From contig JAMXBB010000004.1 in NCBI GenBank assembly GCA_024138015.1, forward strand, positions 5,334,617 through 5,398,616: 64,000 nucleotides of DNA, read 5' to 3'. Source of the DNA: Lumnitzera littorea (taxonomy: Eukaryota > Streptophyta > Magnoliopsida > Myrtales > Combretaceae). The notes under the pieces were generated by a model. That model saw nothing but the letters and a program-made list of their open reading frames with translations. It was not told the origin of the DNA and made no database searches. This document shows positions 49,301 through 60,671 of this stretch, piece by piece (within the stretch, counting starts at the first letter, position 1; every line of letters starts with the position of its first letter). The translations under genes were made by a program, and so were the position numbers.

Positions 49301-49949
49301 TTCCTTGATTTTTGGCTTTTAAGTTGTTCAATTTTTATTGGCTAATTTTTCTTTTGTAGCTTTGGACCTGCCACGACCTTATCTTGATTCAACTTATCAT
49401 CTTTTGATTTTTTCTGATTTTTCCATAATTATTTTATAATTTTATTTAATTATTTGCTTAGTTTTTGGCCAATTTAGGTAATTACGCGTATTTTTATTTA
49501 CACGTAAATACATGTGGGGTACACGTGAATATTCATAATTATTATTTTGGTCATTCTAAAATTTTTAGTATACATATAATCTATCTCTAATAATTTATTA
49601 GTTATTAAATTACACTTTTCGCCTTTTCGGTAATTAGCAATTATTATGCTTAAAATTTGAAAATTTTATAGTCTCCTATTTTATTATTTATTTTCTTAAA
49701 TTTAAGTTTACGGAGTCATTTTTACTAATATTCTTCTCAACAATTTATAATTTGGGTTTGATCGGATCCTTTAACCGATAGCCCTAAACATTGGGTCCTA
49801 AGTTCAATCCTACGGTTACTTGGCTTAACTTTGGGGCTTACATATATTTAGACATCTTCAAAAAGTGATGGTCTAGATATTGTGAAATAAAATTTTATAC
49901 ATTTAATGTTTTTAAGTTTGCATACAAATTGCAAGTATAACGTCTGCTA

Positions 49950-49950
<1 letters not shown>
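46355..49950 (+). mobile_element. Helitron-type element split by a solo LTR
   Basis: The left part (46355-46721) starts TATTATTAAAGCCC and continues aaccgtcattcttaaaaatt and atctatttaacc, as in the Helitrons at 22192 and 26786. After the solo LTR and its TATAT duplication, the right part (49848-49950) ends with hairpin TTGCA-TACAAAT-TGCAA followed by GTATAACGTCTGCTAA and a host T. CTAA fits the CTRR end rule. Joining the two parts into one about 0.47-kb element is an inference. Confidence 0.5.
46722..49842 (-). mobile_element. Solo LTR (3,121 bp) with 5-bp target duplication
   Basis: On the minus strand it starts TGTAAGCCCC and ends ...CGGGACATGACA, matching the LTR at 13960-17065 along its whole length. 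It is flanked by TATAT on both sides (46717-46721 and 49843-49847). There is no primer site, polypurine tract or internal region, so it is a true solo LTR formed by LTR-LTR recombination. Its G/C-rich block lies near 49000-49110 and its TATA candidate near 49240. It contains a copy of the 72-codon antisense frame (47367-47585). Confidence 0.93.
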
Positions 49951-49980
<30 letters not shown>

Positions 49981-50204
49981 TGTGTGTATAATTGCAAGTG
50001 AAAAATATTAATTTGATTTTGTACATAAAAATGGGAAGTTATAAGCAATAGCTAACAAATAAAATGAATATAAATGCATTTTTCTCCCTTTTTTTATCAC
50101 AATCGAACGAGTTAATGTAATAAATCTAGTACTTAGTACTTTCCCATGGCTGTTTATCTTATCATTCAATTTAATTTAAGACCTAAGTGAACCAAATTGG
50201 AACA

Positions 50205-52030
50205 ATTTGATTAGGAATTAACACGTGACATATTGATATGTGGCATCTGTTTACACATGACACTTGTTGACGTGATGAGAGTAGAGACGTAGTAGTGTCA
50301 ATTAATGTCACATGTAGGAATGATTTTTCTTTTTTAAGTGAAAAATTATTTTTTATTTAAATTAAGAGTAGAGTCAAATAAAGCACATGCCATGCACATG
50401 AGCACAAATCTTCAAACATTACTTAAGATAACCCATATATATATATATAAGATTCTTTCCATGCAAATACTTTATGTGGGACTTATGAAAGAGGAATGTA
50501 AGTCTTAAGGTGCAACTTGTAATTTTTTGCAAGAGAAAGTATCAACTTTGATACGATTTTTCTCATATGATTCGACTTTCAATTTAAAATAAAAAATACT
50601 CAATTTTAATCTACTCTATGATTTCTTTTAAATCATGCAAAAATTTTCACAAAAAACCTTTTAAAATGTGATTTAAATCTATGTCAAAATCGGTGGTTCA
50701 ACTGTGTGAAGGGTTCACTTTAACATGGATTTTAAACACGTTTTAAAATCATTTTTCTAAATATTTTTATATAATCCAAAAGTAATCATGGAGTAAGTTA
50801 AGAATTGAGCATTTTCTTCTAAATTAAAAATTAATCAAGTGAAAAGATTTGAGTGAAAGTTAACTCTTTGTTTAGCAAAAAACTGTAAGTTACACTTCAT
50901 AAATCTTCTTTCCTTTTTCAAGAGTCCCATATGGAATTTATCATAGAAAAAACCTTGTATATATGTAGGTTGTTTTAAATCATATTAATGAGCTTAATGT
51001 AATTTACGTTACATTTCGATGTGGCACTGGTTGTCACATGGAAGCAGTTGCGACACCTTTTTTTTTTTTTCTTACAATTTTATATTCATTGATGTAACAT
51101 GGGTTGACACATAATTTTTTTTTAAGGGAAAAAATATACTTTTTTTATGTCAATCAAACTCTTCATATATTCAGGTGTAGCATATATTGCACTAAGCTTA
51201 TGAATAATCATTTAATTAATAACTTAGGACAACCCATATATATATAAGGTATTTTTTTATGAGAGATTCCGTGTAAGACTCTTGGAAGAGGAAAGAAGAT
51301 TTATGAAGTGTAACTTGCATTTTTTGTTAGAGAAAAAGTCAACTTTCACTCAAATTTTTTTTACTTAATTTAACTTTTAATTTAGAAGAAAATGCTCAAT
51401 TTTAACTTACTACATGATTATTTTTGAATCATATAAAAATATTTAAAAAAATACTTTTAAAACGTACTTAAAATATATGTCAAAGTAAACCTTTCAAATA
51501 TAACACACAGTTGAATCACTAATTTTGACATAGATTTACACGTTTTAGAAGGTTTTTTGTGAAAATTTTTGTATGATTTAAAAGAAATCAAGGAATAGAT
51601 TAAAATTAAGCAATTTTTTTCTTTTAAAATTGAAAGTCAAATCATATAAGAAATATCTTGTCAAAGTCGATATTTTTTTTTGCAAAAAATTACAAGTTGC
51701 ACACCTACATCCCTCTTTCATAAGTCTCACATAAAGAATCTTGTATCTATATGGGTTATTTTAAGTAGTGTTTGAAGATTTATGCTTATATGTATGGTAT
51801 GTGTTTTGTTTGACTTTTCCCTTGATTTAAATAAAAAAATAATGTCTCACTTAAAAAAAAAAGTCGTTCCCACACGTAGCATTAATTGATGTGTGGTGTC
51901 ACTCTTACCACCACATCAATGAGTATTATGTGTAAAAACACGTGGTAATTTGTAGTAGCGTCACATGACATTTTATACCATATCAGCAAATACCACATAT
52001 CAATTCCTAATTGTATCACGTGTCTATTAT
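50205..52030. mobile_element. Long inverted repeat (foldback-like element), arms about 0.8 kb
   Basis: The left arm (about 50205-51020) is the reverse complement of the right arm (about 51175-52030), with roughly 75-80% identity by eye. Examples: aaatcttcaaacattactta (50405) pairs with taagtagtgtttgaagattt (51762); aagttacacttcataaatct (50888) pairs with agatttatgaagtgtaactt (51297); atttaaatcatgcaaaaattttcac near 50629 pairs with gtgaaaatttttgtatgatt (51561). The centre lies near 51100 with a loop of about 150 bases. Several acgtg/cacgtg words occur near both ends. No transposase is present. It is best described as a foldback-like or long-TIR non-autonomous DNA element. The outer ends and any target duplication could not be fixed. 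Confidence 0.8.
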
Positions 52031-54400
52031 ATCCACATCAATAAACGAGAGCTTTCATGTTAGTAAAGTTGGGTAGTATGAATGACCACGAAAAATATAA
52101 CTAAATAGTAAATTGAACATTTTAAAATTAAGAAAGTAAATTAAATAATTTGATAAAGTTAAAATATCAAATACAATATTAACCCTAAATCAAATTACTT
52201 TAACTGCAATTTGTCTTAATTTGTTCCCTCAATTTAAGTTGCTTTTGCAAACACCAATTTGCTGCAATACACTTCACTATTCCCAACGCCCATCTATTAT
52301 TATAACGGAAATCATCGTCATAATGAAAGTTGATTTCAAATCCCTTTATCAAGAATGATTTGGCAAAATTGTATTACTTAATTAGTTTTGGAAATGACAA
52401 AATAAGTTTAATTTTGTCTTGGAAATGATAATTTGGTACCATTTCGTTAGTCAATTTTCGTTTTACGTATCATTGCTCTTATTATAATTTTTGCTCGGAT
52501 AGTTTAATCTCAACTTATTACTTAAATTTATCATGCATCTTCCTTATTAGATCATCCATATTACAAGGGAAAAATGCAGCCGAAAAGTCGACAATTTTCG
52601 CTAAAAAGCGCCTATATTTTTTTACCATACGTTTAAGTATCCATATTTACAGGTCTCATTTCAAAGCCTTTGTCAATCTATCATTAATGAGATTTAACGT
52701 GACATGGTGGAGGCCTCAAATGAGTATAAAGAATAAACATAGGGCATTAAACACATGTTTGAAACATCCAAGGCTTTTTTTTTTTTTCAGAATTTCACAA
52801 ATGCAGGCTGTTCCTTTACATTTTTCTCATATCTAATTAAATGCTATTACGTATGAAGAATAATTATTATTTGTTTATTTTTAATATATATGACAATATA
52901 AAATTAATGCATACAAAGATTTTATTCCACATGATTTTACTTTTTAACCTCGTTAGACATACACTAAATGAACCAAATCTCGTGATTCAATGTCATTCCT
53001 ATTTGTATGAAAAATAATATTTTATTTCTCCCCAATATTGTTTATGCTTTACTCATTTTCTCTTTTTTATTTTCATTGTTCCCAAACTAAATATAAGATA
53101 ATGCATATTAATAAATCTAATATTTAAAGATCTCAAGGAAACTTATGTCTTTTAAACTAGCAGCCACAATATCCATAAATTGTTAGATTGTCTAATCATG
53201 CTCTTTCAATTACTATTGCCTAAAAAGATAATTATCCATACTTATAGGAAAGTTATGAGCAATGGTGTATATATATATTTATATATATCATATTTGTAAT
53301 ATTAAGTGACAAGATAATATTACTATAATTGTATAATGGTAAGAAATCTATACGATTTCATTTGCACTAGTTATATTAATGTAATATATATACATTTACA
53401 TTATATATGTATTTTCTTGTGTTTGTGTGTATGCAATGTATATATGGAATGTCTATTAGTCATGAATTTAGCATCTTTATATATTTTTTAACATATAATT
53501 TTAAGATTAAAACTAGTAATCGTGATGAAATAGAATTTTTAGTTAAAGCTAAAGTGCTATGATTTTCTATTACATAAAAAAGCATCTATATGATACATGT
53601 ACATACAAATAATTTAATAAGGAAATGAGTGAATCATGTACATCATCCATAAAACTTTTTAAAATTATATTGATGGCACTATGTATGGATTTTGCTTTAA
53701 ATTGTGTAGAATACTTTTTAAAATAGTAGATTAATTTAAAAAAATCTTTAGGAAAAAAAAAAATGTCATTCTAGTCTCACATAAAGGCAATAGATGTAAT
53801 AGAGAAATCGAGTTGTTGATGACTAGAAGACTCTGAGATCGTGTCTTAGAGTTGAGTTTTGTTTTCTTTTCCACCACAAAGTTTGCTACTTGGACTAGTT
53901 ACTAGTATCCAATTATTAGAATATACAACTTAGGTATGTATGATATATGTATTAATTTATAGATATATTAAGTAATAAATAATTTAGTTCGAGTTAAAAT
54001 TGTTTAGTTGGATTTAACCTTTCAAATAAATCAATAAATTATTTAGAATCTCTTTAACCAAACATTAGAGATAATTATATTTTCACGGTTAGATTATGTT
54101 CGATTTGATCAAATTTGCAATTGGAATCCATCTTACCCACCGTCCCACAATTTCCTTTTTCCCTTGAAAAAAAAAGAAAGAAAAAAAAAGGTTACAAACA
54201 CAGTGAAAAGACAAAGTGAATTTGAAGGGTTGAATGTTAAATCGATTTCGACCACCAAAATGGAGAAATCTTACGGAAAACAGCAACTAAGAACCCACCA
54301 CATCATGTGCACACGTACATACAGAAACCTAACCTTCAATTCCAAAATTTCAATTCTCCAAAAAGAGATGTTAAAATAAGAAAAAGAAACCCTTAGAATC
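52031..54400. other. AT-rich intergenic DNA, no gene seen
   Basis: There are runs of AT dinucleotides at 53266-53288 and 53385-53410. No exon, RNA gene or named transposon is recognised. The last about 200 bases become less AT-rich as the next gene's promoter begins. Confidence 0.4.
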
Positions 54401-54413
54401 TCTCAAACGCTAG

Positions 54414-54419
54414 TGGGCC
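54414..54419 (+). promoter_or_regulatory. Site II-like element in the coiled-coil gene promoter
   Basis: TGGGCC within tagtgggcccgag lies about 210 bases before the start codon. Site II elements (TGGGCC/T) are bound by TCP factors in many plant housekeeping promoters. A candidate TATA-like atttaaat lies at 54463-54470. Function here is inferred from sequence and position. Confidence 0.35.
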
Positions 54420-54475
54420 CGAGAGAATTTGAATTCCCAAGCAAAACCTCCACTACTCTCTCCATTTAAATCCCA

Positions 54476-54628
54476 ATGCCAGCACCCAAGCTTCCTCTTC
54501 TATCTATCTTCTCCTCTCATTCCATATCTCCTTTCTCCACCTTAAAAAAAATAGAAACCCTAGCAAAACCCTCGCCTCTCAAAAAAATTTCCCCAATCCC
54601 ATTTCGCCACCGCCCATCTCGAAAATGA
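54476..54628 (+). CDS. Upstream ORF (50 codons) overlapping the coiled-coil gene start
   Basis: An ATG at 54476 opens 50 codons without a stop. The TGA stop at 54626-54628 overlaps the main start codon at 54625 as ATGA. It is in the +1 frame relative to the main gene. Whether it lies in the mRNA depends on the start of transcription. If the TATA-like element at 54463 is used, transcription would begin just after this ATG. Confidence 0.35.
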   Translation: MPAPKLPLLSIFSSHSISPFSTLKKIETLAKPSPLKKISPIPFRHRPSRK

Positions 54629-56565
54629 CCAAAAAGAAAGTGACCCATTTGCGCCAGCACGCTAAAGATCAGACCGTTAACACCCAAAACCCCAACAACA
54701 ACAACAACCATAATCACCAAGAGGAGAGAGAAAACCACGTTACTGTATCCAAACCCAATATGGAGCAAGAGTCGAATGAGAAGCTTCAAAGCTTGAAATC
54801 CCTCAATGCTTTGCTTCTCAAAGAGACAATCGAGAAGAGACAGCAGGTGGAGTCTCTTGAACAAGCGAAGGAAGCTTTGGAGAGTGAGTTGGCTCGGTTT
54901 CATCAGGAAAGGAAGGGTCTTGAGACTGAGTTGACCCGGGAGGGGGTTAAAAATCTAAGCTTGGAGTTGGAGAAAAGTGTTTTTAGTGTCTTTATGGAGA
55001 CCCAGTATGTAGATATGTGTAATGGTATTAGGGATTTAAGAAGAATGTGTGCTGAACTTGGGAAGGATAAGGATGAGAAGGTTTTGGAGTGTAGTGAGTT
55101 GGAAAAGAGATTAGATGATCTTTCTGAGGTTGTTGAGAGAGAGAGAGTGGTCTTGAGTGATGTGAAGAAAGAGAAGGACTTGTTGAAGAGTGAATGTGAT
55201 TCCTGGGCTGTGAAGGCAAAAGGGTTGAAGGAGAATTTGAACGATATGGAGAATGTGGGGAGGGATCTTGAAGCGAGGTTTGAGAAGTTGAAGAAGGAAT
55301 ATGAAAAGTTGGCTGGTGAAAAGGATGATGGAGAGAGAGCATTACAGGCAGTGGTTAAGGAAAGAGACGGTGTTAGAGATAGTTTAGTGCGGGCACTGGA
55401 GGAGATCGATGAGTTGAAGAGGAAAGTTGAAGAGATGGTGAGAGAGAAGAGTGATATTGAGAGTGAGAAGAAGGGAAAGGAAGTGAAAATAAGTAAGCTT
55501 GAAGCGGAAGTGAGAGTGTTGAATAAAATCGTAACTGGTTCAAGAAAAGAGGAGGAAAAATTGAGAGATAAGGTGGTTGAGATGGAGAAGAGACATGAAG
55601 ATGCAATGGTTAAGGAAAGGGATATGGTTAGAGAGATTAGTAGATTGACTAAGGAGAAAGAAGAGATGGATTCGAATATTCGGATGTTAGAGGAAGAGAA
55701 GCATTCGGTGGAGAAGCTTTTGAAGATTGCAGAGGAAAAGTTGGTGGAAAAGGAGCAGTTGGTGGCATCGATAGCTAAAAAGAAACTTGAGGTTCAGGAG
55801 GCAAACTATTGTAAGGAAAACGAAATCGCAGGGCTTCATAGGGAGGTTAGTGAATTAAAGGGTGTTATGTCAGCGTTGGAACTGTCCTGTCAAAAGGAAA
55901 GGAATGGGAATAAGGATTTACTGGGTGAGATTAGTTCGTATCAAGATGCTTTGGAGCGGGTGAAACAGGAGAGGGATCGTGCTCAGAGATGTTTGGAGGA
56001 GGTAAGGGAGGATTTGATGAATACTAGGTTGAAGGCCGATGAAATGGAGAAGCAAAGAGAAGTGGTTATGGAGGAGTTAGGGCAATTGAAGAATGAGAGA
56101 GAGGTTCTGATGAAGGAAAGTAAAGAAATCGAAAGTAGACTCACATCTGTAACCAAGGAAAAAGAATCGGTAGAAACGAAGCTGTTGGATGCGCTTCAAG
56201 CGGTTGAAGTGTTGAAGGCTAAGATGCAATCAGAATGCACTAAATCGGTGCGAACCCTGAGGATTTTGAAGGAAACCGCATCTCTGTTAAGTGCATCAAA
56301 GGAAGTCGGTGGGGACATTAAGAAAGATGCGATAAATGGAGAGAACCTTGAAGAAGATTACCAAGCATATGTGAAAGAGTTGGAAGCCATCAAGAAGGCT
56401 TTCAAGGTGAAAGAGTCGTTAGTGGAAGACTTGAAGAGACAGCTTGAATATCTTCAGGATTCAGTTATAAAGGCGGAGAAGAAGAAGGGGTTTTGGACTT
56501 TGTTGTCTTCAGCTACAACATTGTTCGCAGCAATGACCGTAGCATACCTAGCACGGGGACGCTGA
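54625..56565 (+). CDS. Tail-anchored coiled-coil protein (646 residues), intronless
   Basis: This is one uninterrupted frame from an ATG after a pyrimidine-rich leader to TGA. The first about 50 residues are basic then Asn/His-rich. From about residue 50 to 615 it is almost all heptad-type Glu/Lys/Leu sequence, a long coiled coil with few prolines. The end has a basic KAEKKKG followed by a hydrophobic segment (about 623-642, FWTLLSSATTLFAAMTVAYL) and ARGR. That is the layout of a tail-anchored membrane protein facing the cytosol; anchors with basic tips often go to mitochondria or peroxisomes. The plan recalls plant PMD1/PMD2 organelle-division factors, but this protein is about twice as long, so I assign no name. 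Lack of introns in a gene this long is notable. Minus-strand frames inside it are shadows. Confidence 0.93.
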   Translation: MTKKKVTHLRQHAKDQTVNTQNPNNNNNHNHQEERENHVTVSKPNMEQESNEKLQSLKSLNALLLKETIEKRQQVESLEQAKEALESELARFHQERKGLETELTREGVKNLSLELEKSVFSVFMETQYVDMCNGIRDLRRMCAELGKDKDEKVLECSELEKRLDDLSEVVERERVVLSDVKKEKDLLKSECDSWAVKAKGLKENLNDMENVGRDLEARFEKLKKEYEKLAGEKDDGERALQAVVKERDGVRDSLVRALEEIDELKRKVEEMVREKSDIESEKKGKEVKISKLEAEVRVLNKIVTGSRKEEEKLRDKVVEMEKRHEDAMVKERDMVREISRLTKEKEEMDSNIRMLEEEKHSVEKLLKIAEEKLVEKEQLVASIAKKKLEVQEANYCKENEIAGLHREVSELKGVMSALELSCQKERNGNKDLLGEISSYQDALERVKQERDRAQRCLEEVREDLMNTRLKADEMEKQREVVMEELGQLKNEREVLMKESKEIESRLTSVTKEKESVETKLLDALQAVEVLKAKMQSECTKSVRTLRILKETASLLSASKEVGGDIKKDAINGENLEEDYQAYVKELEAIKKAFKVKESLVEDLKRQLEYLQDSVIKAEKKKGFWTLLSSATTLFAAMTVAYLARGR

Positions 56566-57450
56566 GCTGTGATTTAGTTTAGTAATTCCTTGCTACTGCT
56601 AATAAGTGCAACCTTGATCATATTTCCAGGAGACAGGCAGTTTTTTGTGCTGTATGTTAGTGCTCCTGTGAGTATTATGGAGAATTATGTTTTTGACATT
56701 CGGGTATGGTATGTGCCATGTGAAAAAGAACATTGGAATTGCATACGTTTTGTTTTCGAGAAATCCCATGTTCTTCACGAGTGGCTTTCTCTTAATGTTG
56801 ATTTGATGCCTTGCCTTGTTTGCAATTCCCCATGTATAATCCATTCCAATCATATTGCTACTGCACTGCATTACCATTTCTTGTGGTGTGGTTCAATGGC
56901 ACAGTCCTTGATATTGAACCTTAGGACAAGCCTACATTTGAAGTATTGAATGCGAATAGGCTGGTAATAATACTATTTCCACTGCATAGTGCATGCAAGA
57001 TGATTGCATGTTTCTAGGAAGCTGTTCTTTTTTTTAAAAAAAATAAAAAAGAATAATAATAATAATAATAATTCCTACTTGTAAGATCTCAATGGTGCGT
57101 GTTGTGAGGATCGCATGGCCTTAGAACTACTCGTGGTTAGGTAACGTTAACGATGCCACGAAGAGTGAAATTTGTGAAATTGAAAGAGACTTAAATGGCT
57201 TTTATTCTTGCAAATTTGAGCAACCTAAGATATTGTGGTAAAAACATTATCCTGTAACTCTTGCTCAAAGCTTATCAGCTTAAAACACTGCAGCATTTGG
57301 GAAAAGTAAAGCAAAAAAAATAAATAAATAAATAAAATGAAAAACCATAGCTCATTCTTAGAAGCAGACAAAATTTTAGTCCTGTTGAATTTAGGGATCA
57401 ATAAAGACTACATTTTACAGTTTGGTTTGAGACCTCTTTCAGGTTGGATC
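56566..57450 (+). other. 3' flank of the coiled-coil gene
   Basis: This probably contains the 3' untranslated region. Later it has an AAT/ATA trinucleotide run (57052-57071) and (AAAT)n at 57320-57337. No separate gene is supported. The 119-codon plus-strand frame at 56590-56949 begins right after the coiled-coil stop and shows no recognisable family. Confidence 0.4.
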
Positions 57451-57462
57451 GTTTTAAAATGG

Positions 57463-57690
57463 TTACGCTTTGATGCTAATCTCATATTTTTTCTTTACAT
57501 TTTTTTTTTCTTTTGTACCATCGTTTTTACACGGTTATGATTTCGTATATAGTTTTTATTTGTATTTAAAGGATATCAATCTTATTTTTTTTCTTTACCA
57601 TTTTTTTTCCCTTTGTACCATCAATTTTATGGTTATAATTTCATATATCTTATTTTTATTTGCATTTAAATTGATGTTTTTATTTCTCAA
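57463..57690 (+). repeat. Two-copy T-rich direct duplication, about 100-base offset
   Basis: The order aatct(c/t)at, ttttttctttac, tttgtaccatc, ggttat(g/a)atttc(g/a)tatat and ttttattt(g)tatttaaa appears twice, with tttgtaccatc at about 57513 and 57612. It gives low-complexity Phe/Leu-rich open frames that are not genes. Confidence 0.65.
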
Positions 57691-60671
57691 TCATGTTCTA
57701 TTATAATGAAGTACACGGACTTTTAACTCGTTTGGTAAACAAGATTACAATAATTTAGATACGATTGTAATAAAATGGAATAAATTAATAAAAATAATAT
57801 TAAACATCTACATTGTGAGCTGTGAATATTAGGCCACTTCATCCCTATTCTTGTGGAGTGAAGGAGTCCAGCCCAACACTAGTCAGGTCCAGCCATGTCT
57901 TTATCAAAAGCTTATCCATACGTTTTTAACACTGTGACTGACTTACTGTTGTTTTGTAATACTTCTTTTTGAGGTTCATGCTTCTTTCTTTTGAAGTGGT
58001 CCCTTTCTCAATGCATCCATGAGCAAACCAGCTAGAATTATGTAGACCATCTGTCTACACTATTAAAACGAGGCAATTTTTGTGTTTTCTAGCTTTTTTT
58101 TTTTCAACTTTTTATAATAATCCCAGGAAATGACAGGAATGGTTCAAATCAAGCACCAGCTTAGCGAAAGAAGTGATCATTTGGAGAGCCTTCAATCATT
58201 TACATATCCTGTGGGCATGATTTTAAGCATCTTTGTCGAGGACTGATGCTGGCCACTTTTCTCCATCTGATAGATATTTCTTCACTCAAATCAGCGCTTT
58301 AGAGTCCTAACATCAGCTTTCAAGTCGGGCCGTTCACACGAATTCTAACGATTAAGACCCAAGACACACAAAAAACTTTCAAAAATACTTAAAAAGCCTT
58401 TGAAAAATCTTATGGATAATATAAACAGGTTTTTAGAATCTTTATATGAAAACCTATCTTGATGTGCTAACATAACCCCTTAAAGATCTCATAGTTGCAA
58501 TAAAATTTGGTCCAAAAAGTCACTCTAAGGAGTTGGTATCTATTTCTTTTAGCATGTTCAATGAACAGGAATAAGTAAAAAGATATACCCATTTCATTTA
58601 ATAATGTTGTTTGGTTTCTATTATCTATACCTATTCTATATCATTAAGTTAAAATTTGAGTTTTTGTCTTCACATCTTTCATGCACAATTTTATCATTGA
58701 ATAATTTGATAAGGACATGTTTAGTCAATAAATCAATGGCTAATATATATTTATTCTTAATCACAAATAGATTCTCATTGAACATTGAGTTTCCCTTCAA
58801 TTGGTTGGACCAAGCTTATTAGTTCAAGTACGCAATGATCAGGATTGCTACTTGCTAGGATAGATCTGTGATAACTGTACTAATTTGTAATCTCAACCTA
58901 ATAACCTAGTGATGAGTATTGTTTGGATGTTTAGATCCCATAAGCAACAACTTCAAACTGAAACTAGGTATGCAGGTCTAATTTTAGGAGGATACAGTAG
59001 TTTAAGCGCTTAGGCAACCTTTGGTGGCTTAGTGGGCAGTTGATAAGAAGAAAGTAGCTCAATGGGTAGTCGATAGGGAGGAACTACATCGGTGTAATAG
59101 TCACCAAAGTAGAGAGGTCATAATGGGTTTTGTATAATGAAGTGAGACATACATAAAATATGTTATGGATAAACTACAATGGTGGCAACTAAAAAATGAT
59201 AAAAGACCCTGTATGAGACGACTACTTTTTATTTTAGTTTGGCATGAAAATCGATTGTTCCATGCCACACCTAATAGCATATGGGGTCGAATCCCGAAGT
59301 TCCCCTGCATGTTGAAATCATGAGTACTCCATGTTTGTTTTTTGCTTTTAGTTGATTCATTTTATGTTAAATACTAATCATAAGTTCAGTTAATTGCATG
59401 AGGCTAGAATGAAAAAAGTTATTCCTTACTTGCTAACCTATTCTTACATCAAATTAGCAAAGTTGTCATTGCTAAAAAATGAGTAATTATAACTTCTTTA
59501 TAAGATCATGAGAATAAATATTTATTGGTTTTTTATGTCAAAGTTTTGTATCTATTTATGAGTTCTTAAAATAATTATAAGGAATAGTTATTATTTCTCT
59601 ATCTCATTCATGAAGAATTTCATTTCTATTTTTACTTTATTCTATTTTGTAAATCCAAAGTGCTGTAAATGAATTATGTTTGCTGCATTACAATAAAAAT
59701 GTATGCCTCATGATGTATGCTATGTCCTTATTGTATAAAGAGCACATTGAAGCTCACTCATTTACATATTTCAGGTGAGGATGCCTTTATAGACAACACA
59801 TATGATTATGTGGGCTATGGGTTTGACGAGAGTAAGGACCTTGAGAATGAGGTTGAGCATGTTGAGGGTGTATAGGCATAGAAAATTATTGAGCTACCTT
59901 GTTCCAAAGGGTATGTTTGTGAGTTGTGACCTGAGTTATTTTTTTGGAACTTTTGTTCTAAAGGGTGTACATGCATGCACGATTGGTGAGTATTATATTA
60001 TGTTAAAAAAAAACAACAATACCTTTTAAATTAGAGGTGGGATAGATTTGATATTCATGCAATTTACTTACCTATATTTGTCTTTTACAGTTTCTCAATC
60101 TATGTTCTTCTATGTGAAGCAATTAGGTTAATATGGCATGTGAGATACGTATCCCTCTAGCATAATCTTAATTTATGCATACCTTATTCGAAAATCTTAA
60201 ATCAAATAAAAAGTGAAACTTGGAAACTTCATGACTTTTTTTTTTTTTTTCAAACTAAGGATGATGATTGGATAACAAACAATAGCATAGTCACACATTT
60301 GCAAGAAGTAAAACACCGGCTAGTAAATTGCAAAAGCGTAAAAGTATGAATAATAATGTTTTCTTACGATTTTTTGCCATATTTATTAGCAATGTTTTAC
60401 AAGTTACTATAGAACATCTTGTAGAGTCACATGATACTATGAAATATTGATCCTATGATATATTAGATACATGTTCCAAGTTCAAGATGAGATCGTGATT
60501 CATATCTTAACTATAGGAGCAGGTTTCAAGAATTTAAACTAGTGTGCATTGTATAACATCAAATGACTATCTAAAAACCTATCTTAAAATTAGAAGATTC
60601 TATAGATTGCAATATCCAATTAATCATTGTCTTCACATTTAATATTATTGTTTTTTAATAATATATATATA
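57691..60671. other. Intergenic DNA with possible old LTR remnant
   Basis: A Helitron-like start TCTACACTATTAAAACG occurs at 58054 but has G before it and no matching end. An open stretch at 58127-58239 follows an acceptor-like pyrimidine tract and cccag, but I cannot name it. About 59690-60010 (agctcactcatttacatatt then tcaggtgagga) resembles the 3' part of plant Ty3 LTRs. None of these is strong enough for a separate call. Confidence 0.35.

Noticed and set aside
55028..55606. Two Ser/Pro/His-rich minus-strand frames inside the coiled-coil gene
   Set aside because: They are shadows of Glu/Lys/Leu codons on the opposite strand; the plus-strand frame runs unbroken through both.
59275..59305. 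Possible tRNA T-arm (ggggtcgaatcccg)
   Set aside because: No pairing acceptor stem, D-arm or anticodon arm could be placed upstream; the box-A-like word at about 59027 is 260 bases away, too far for a tRNA.
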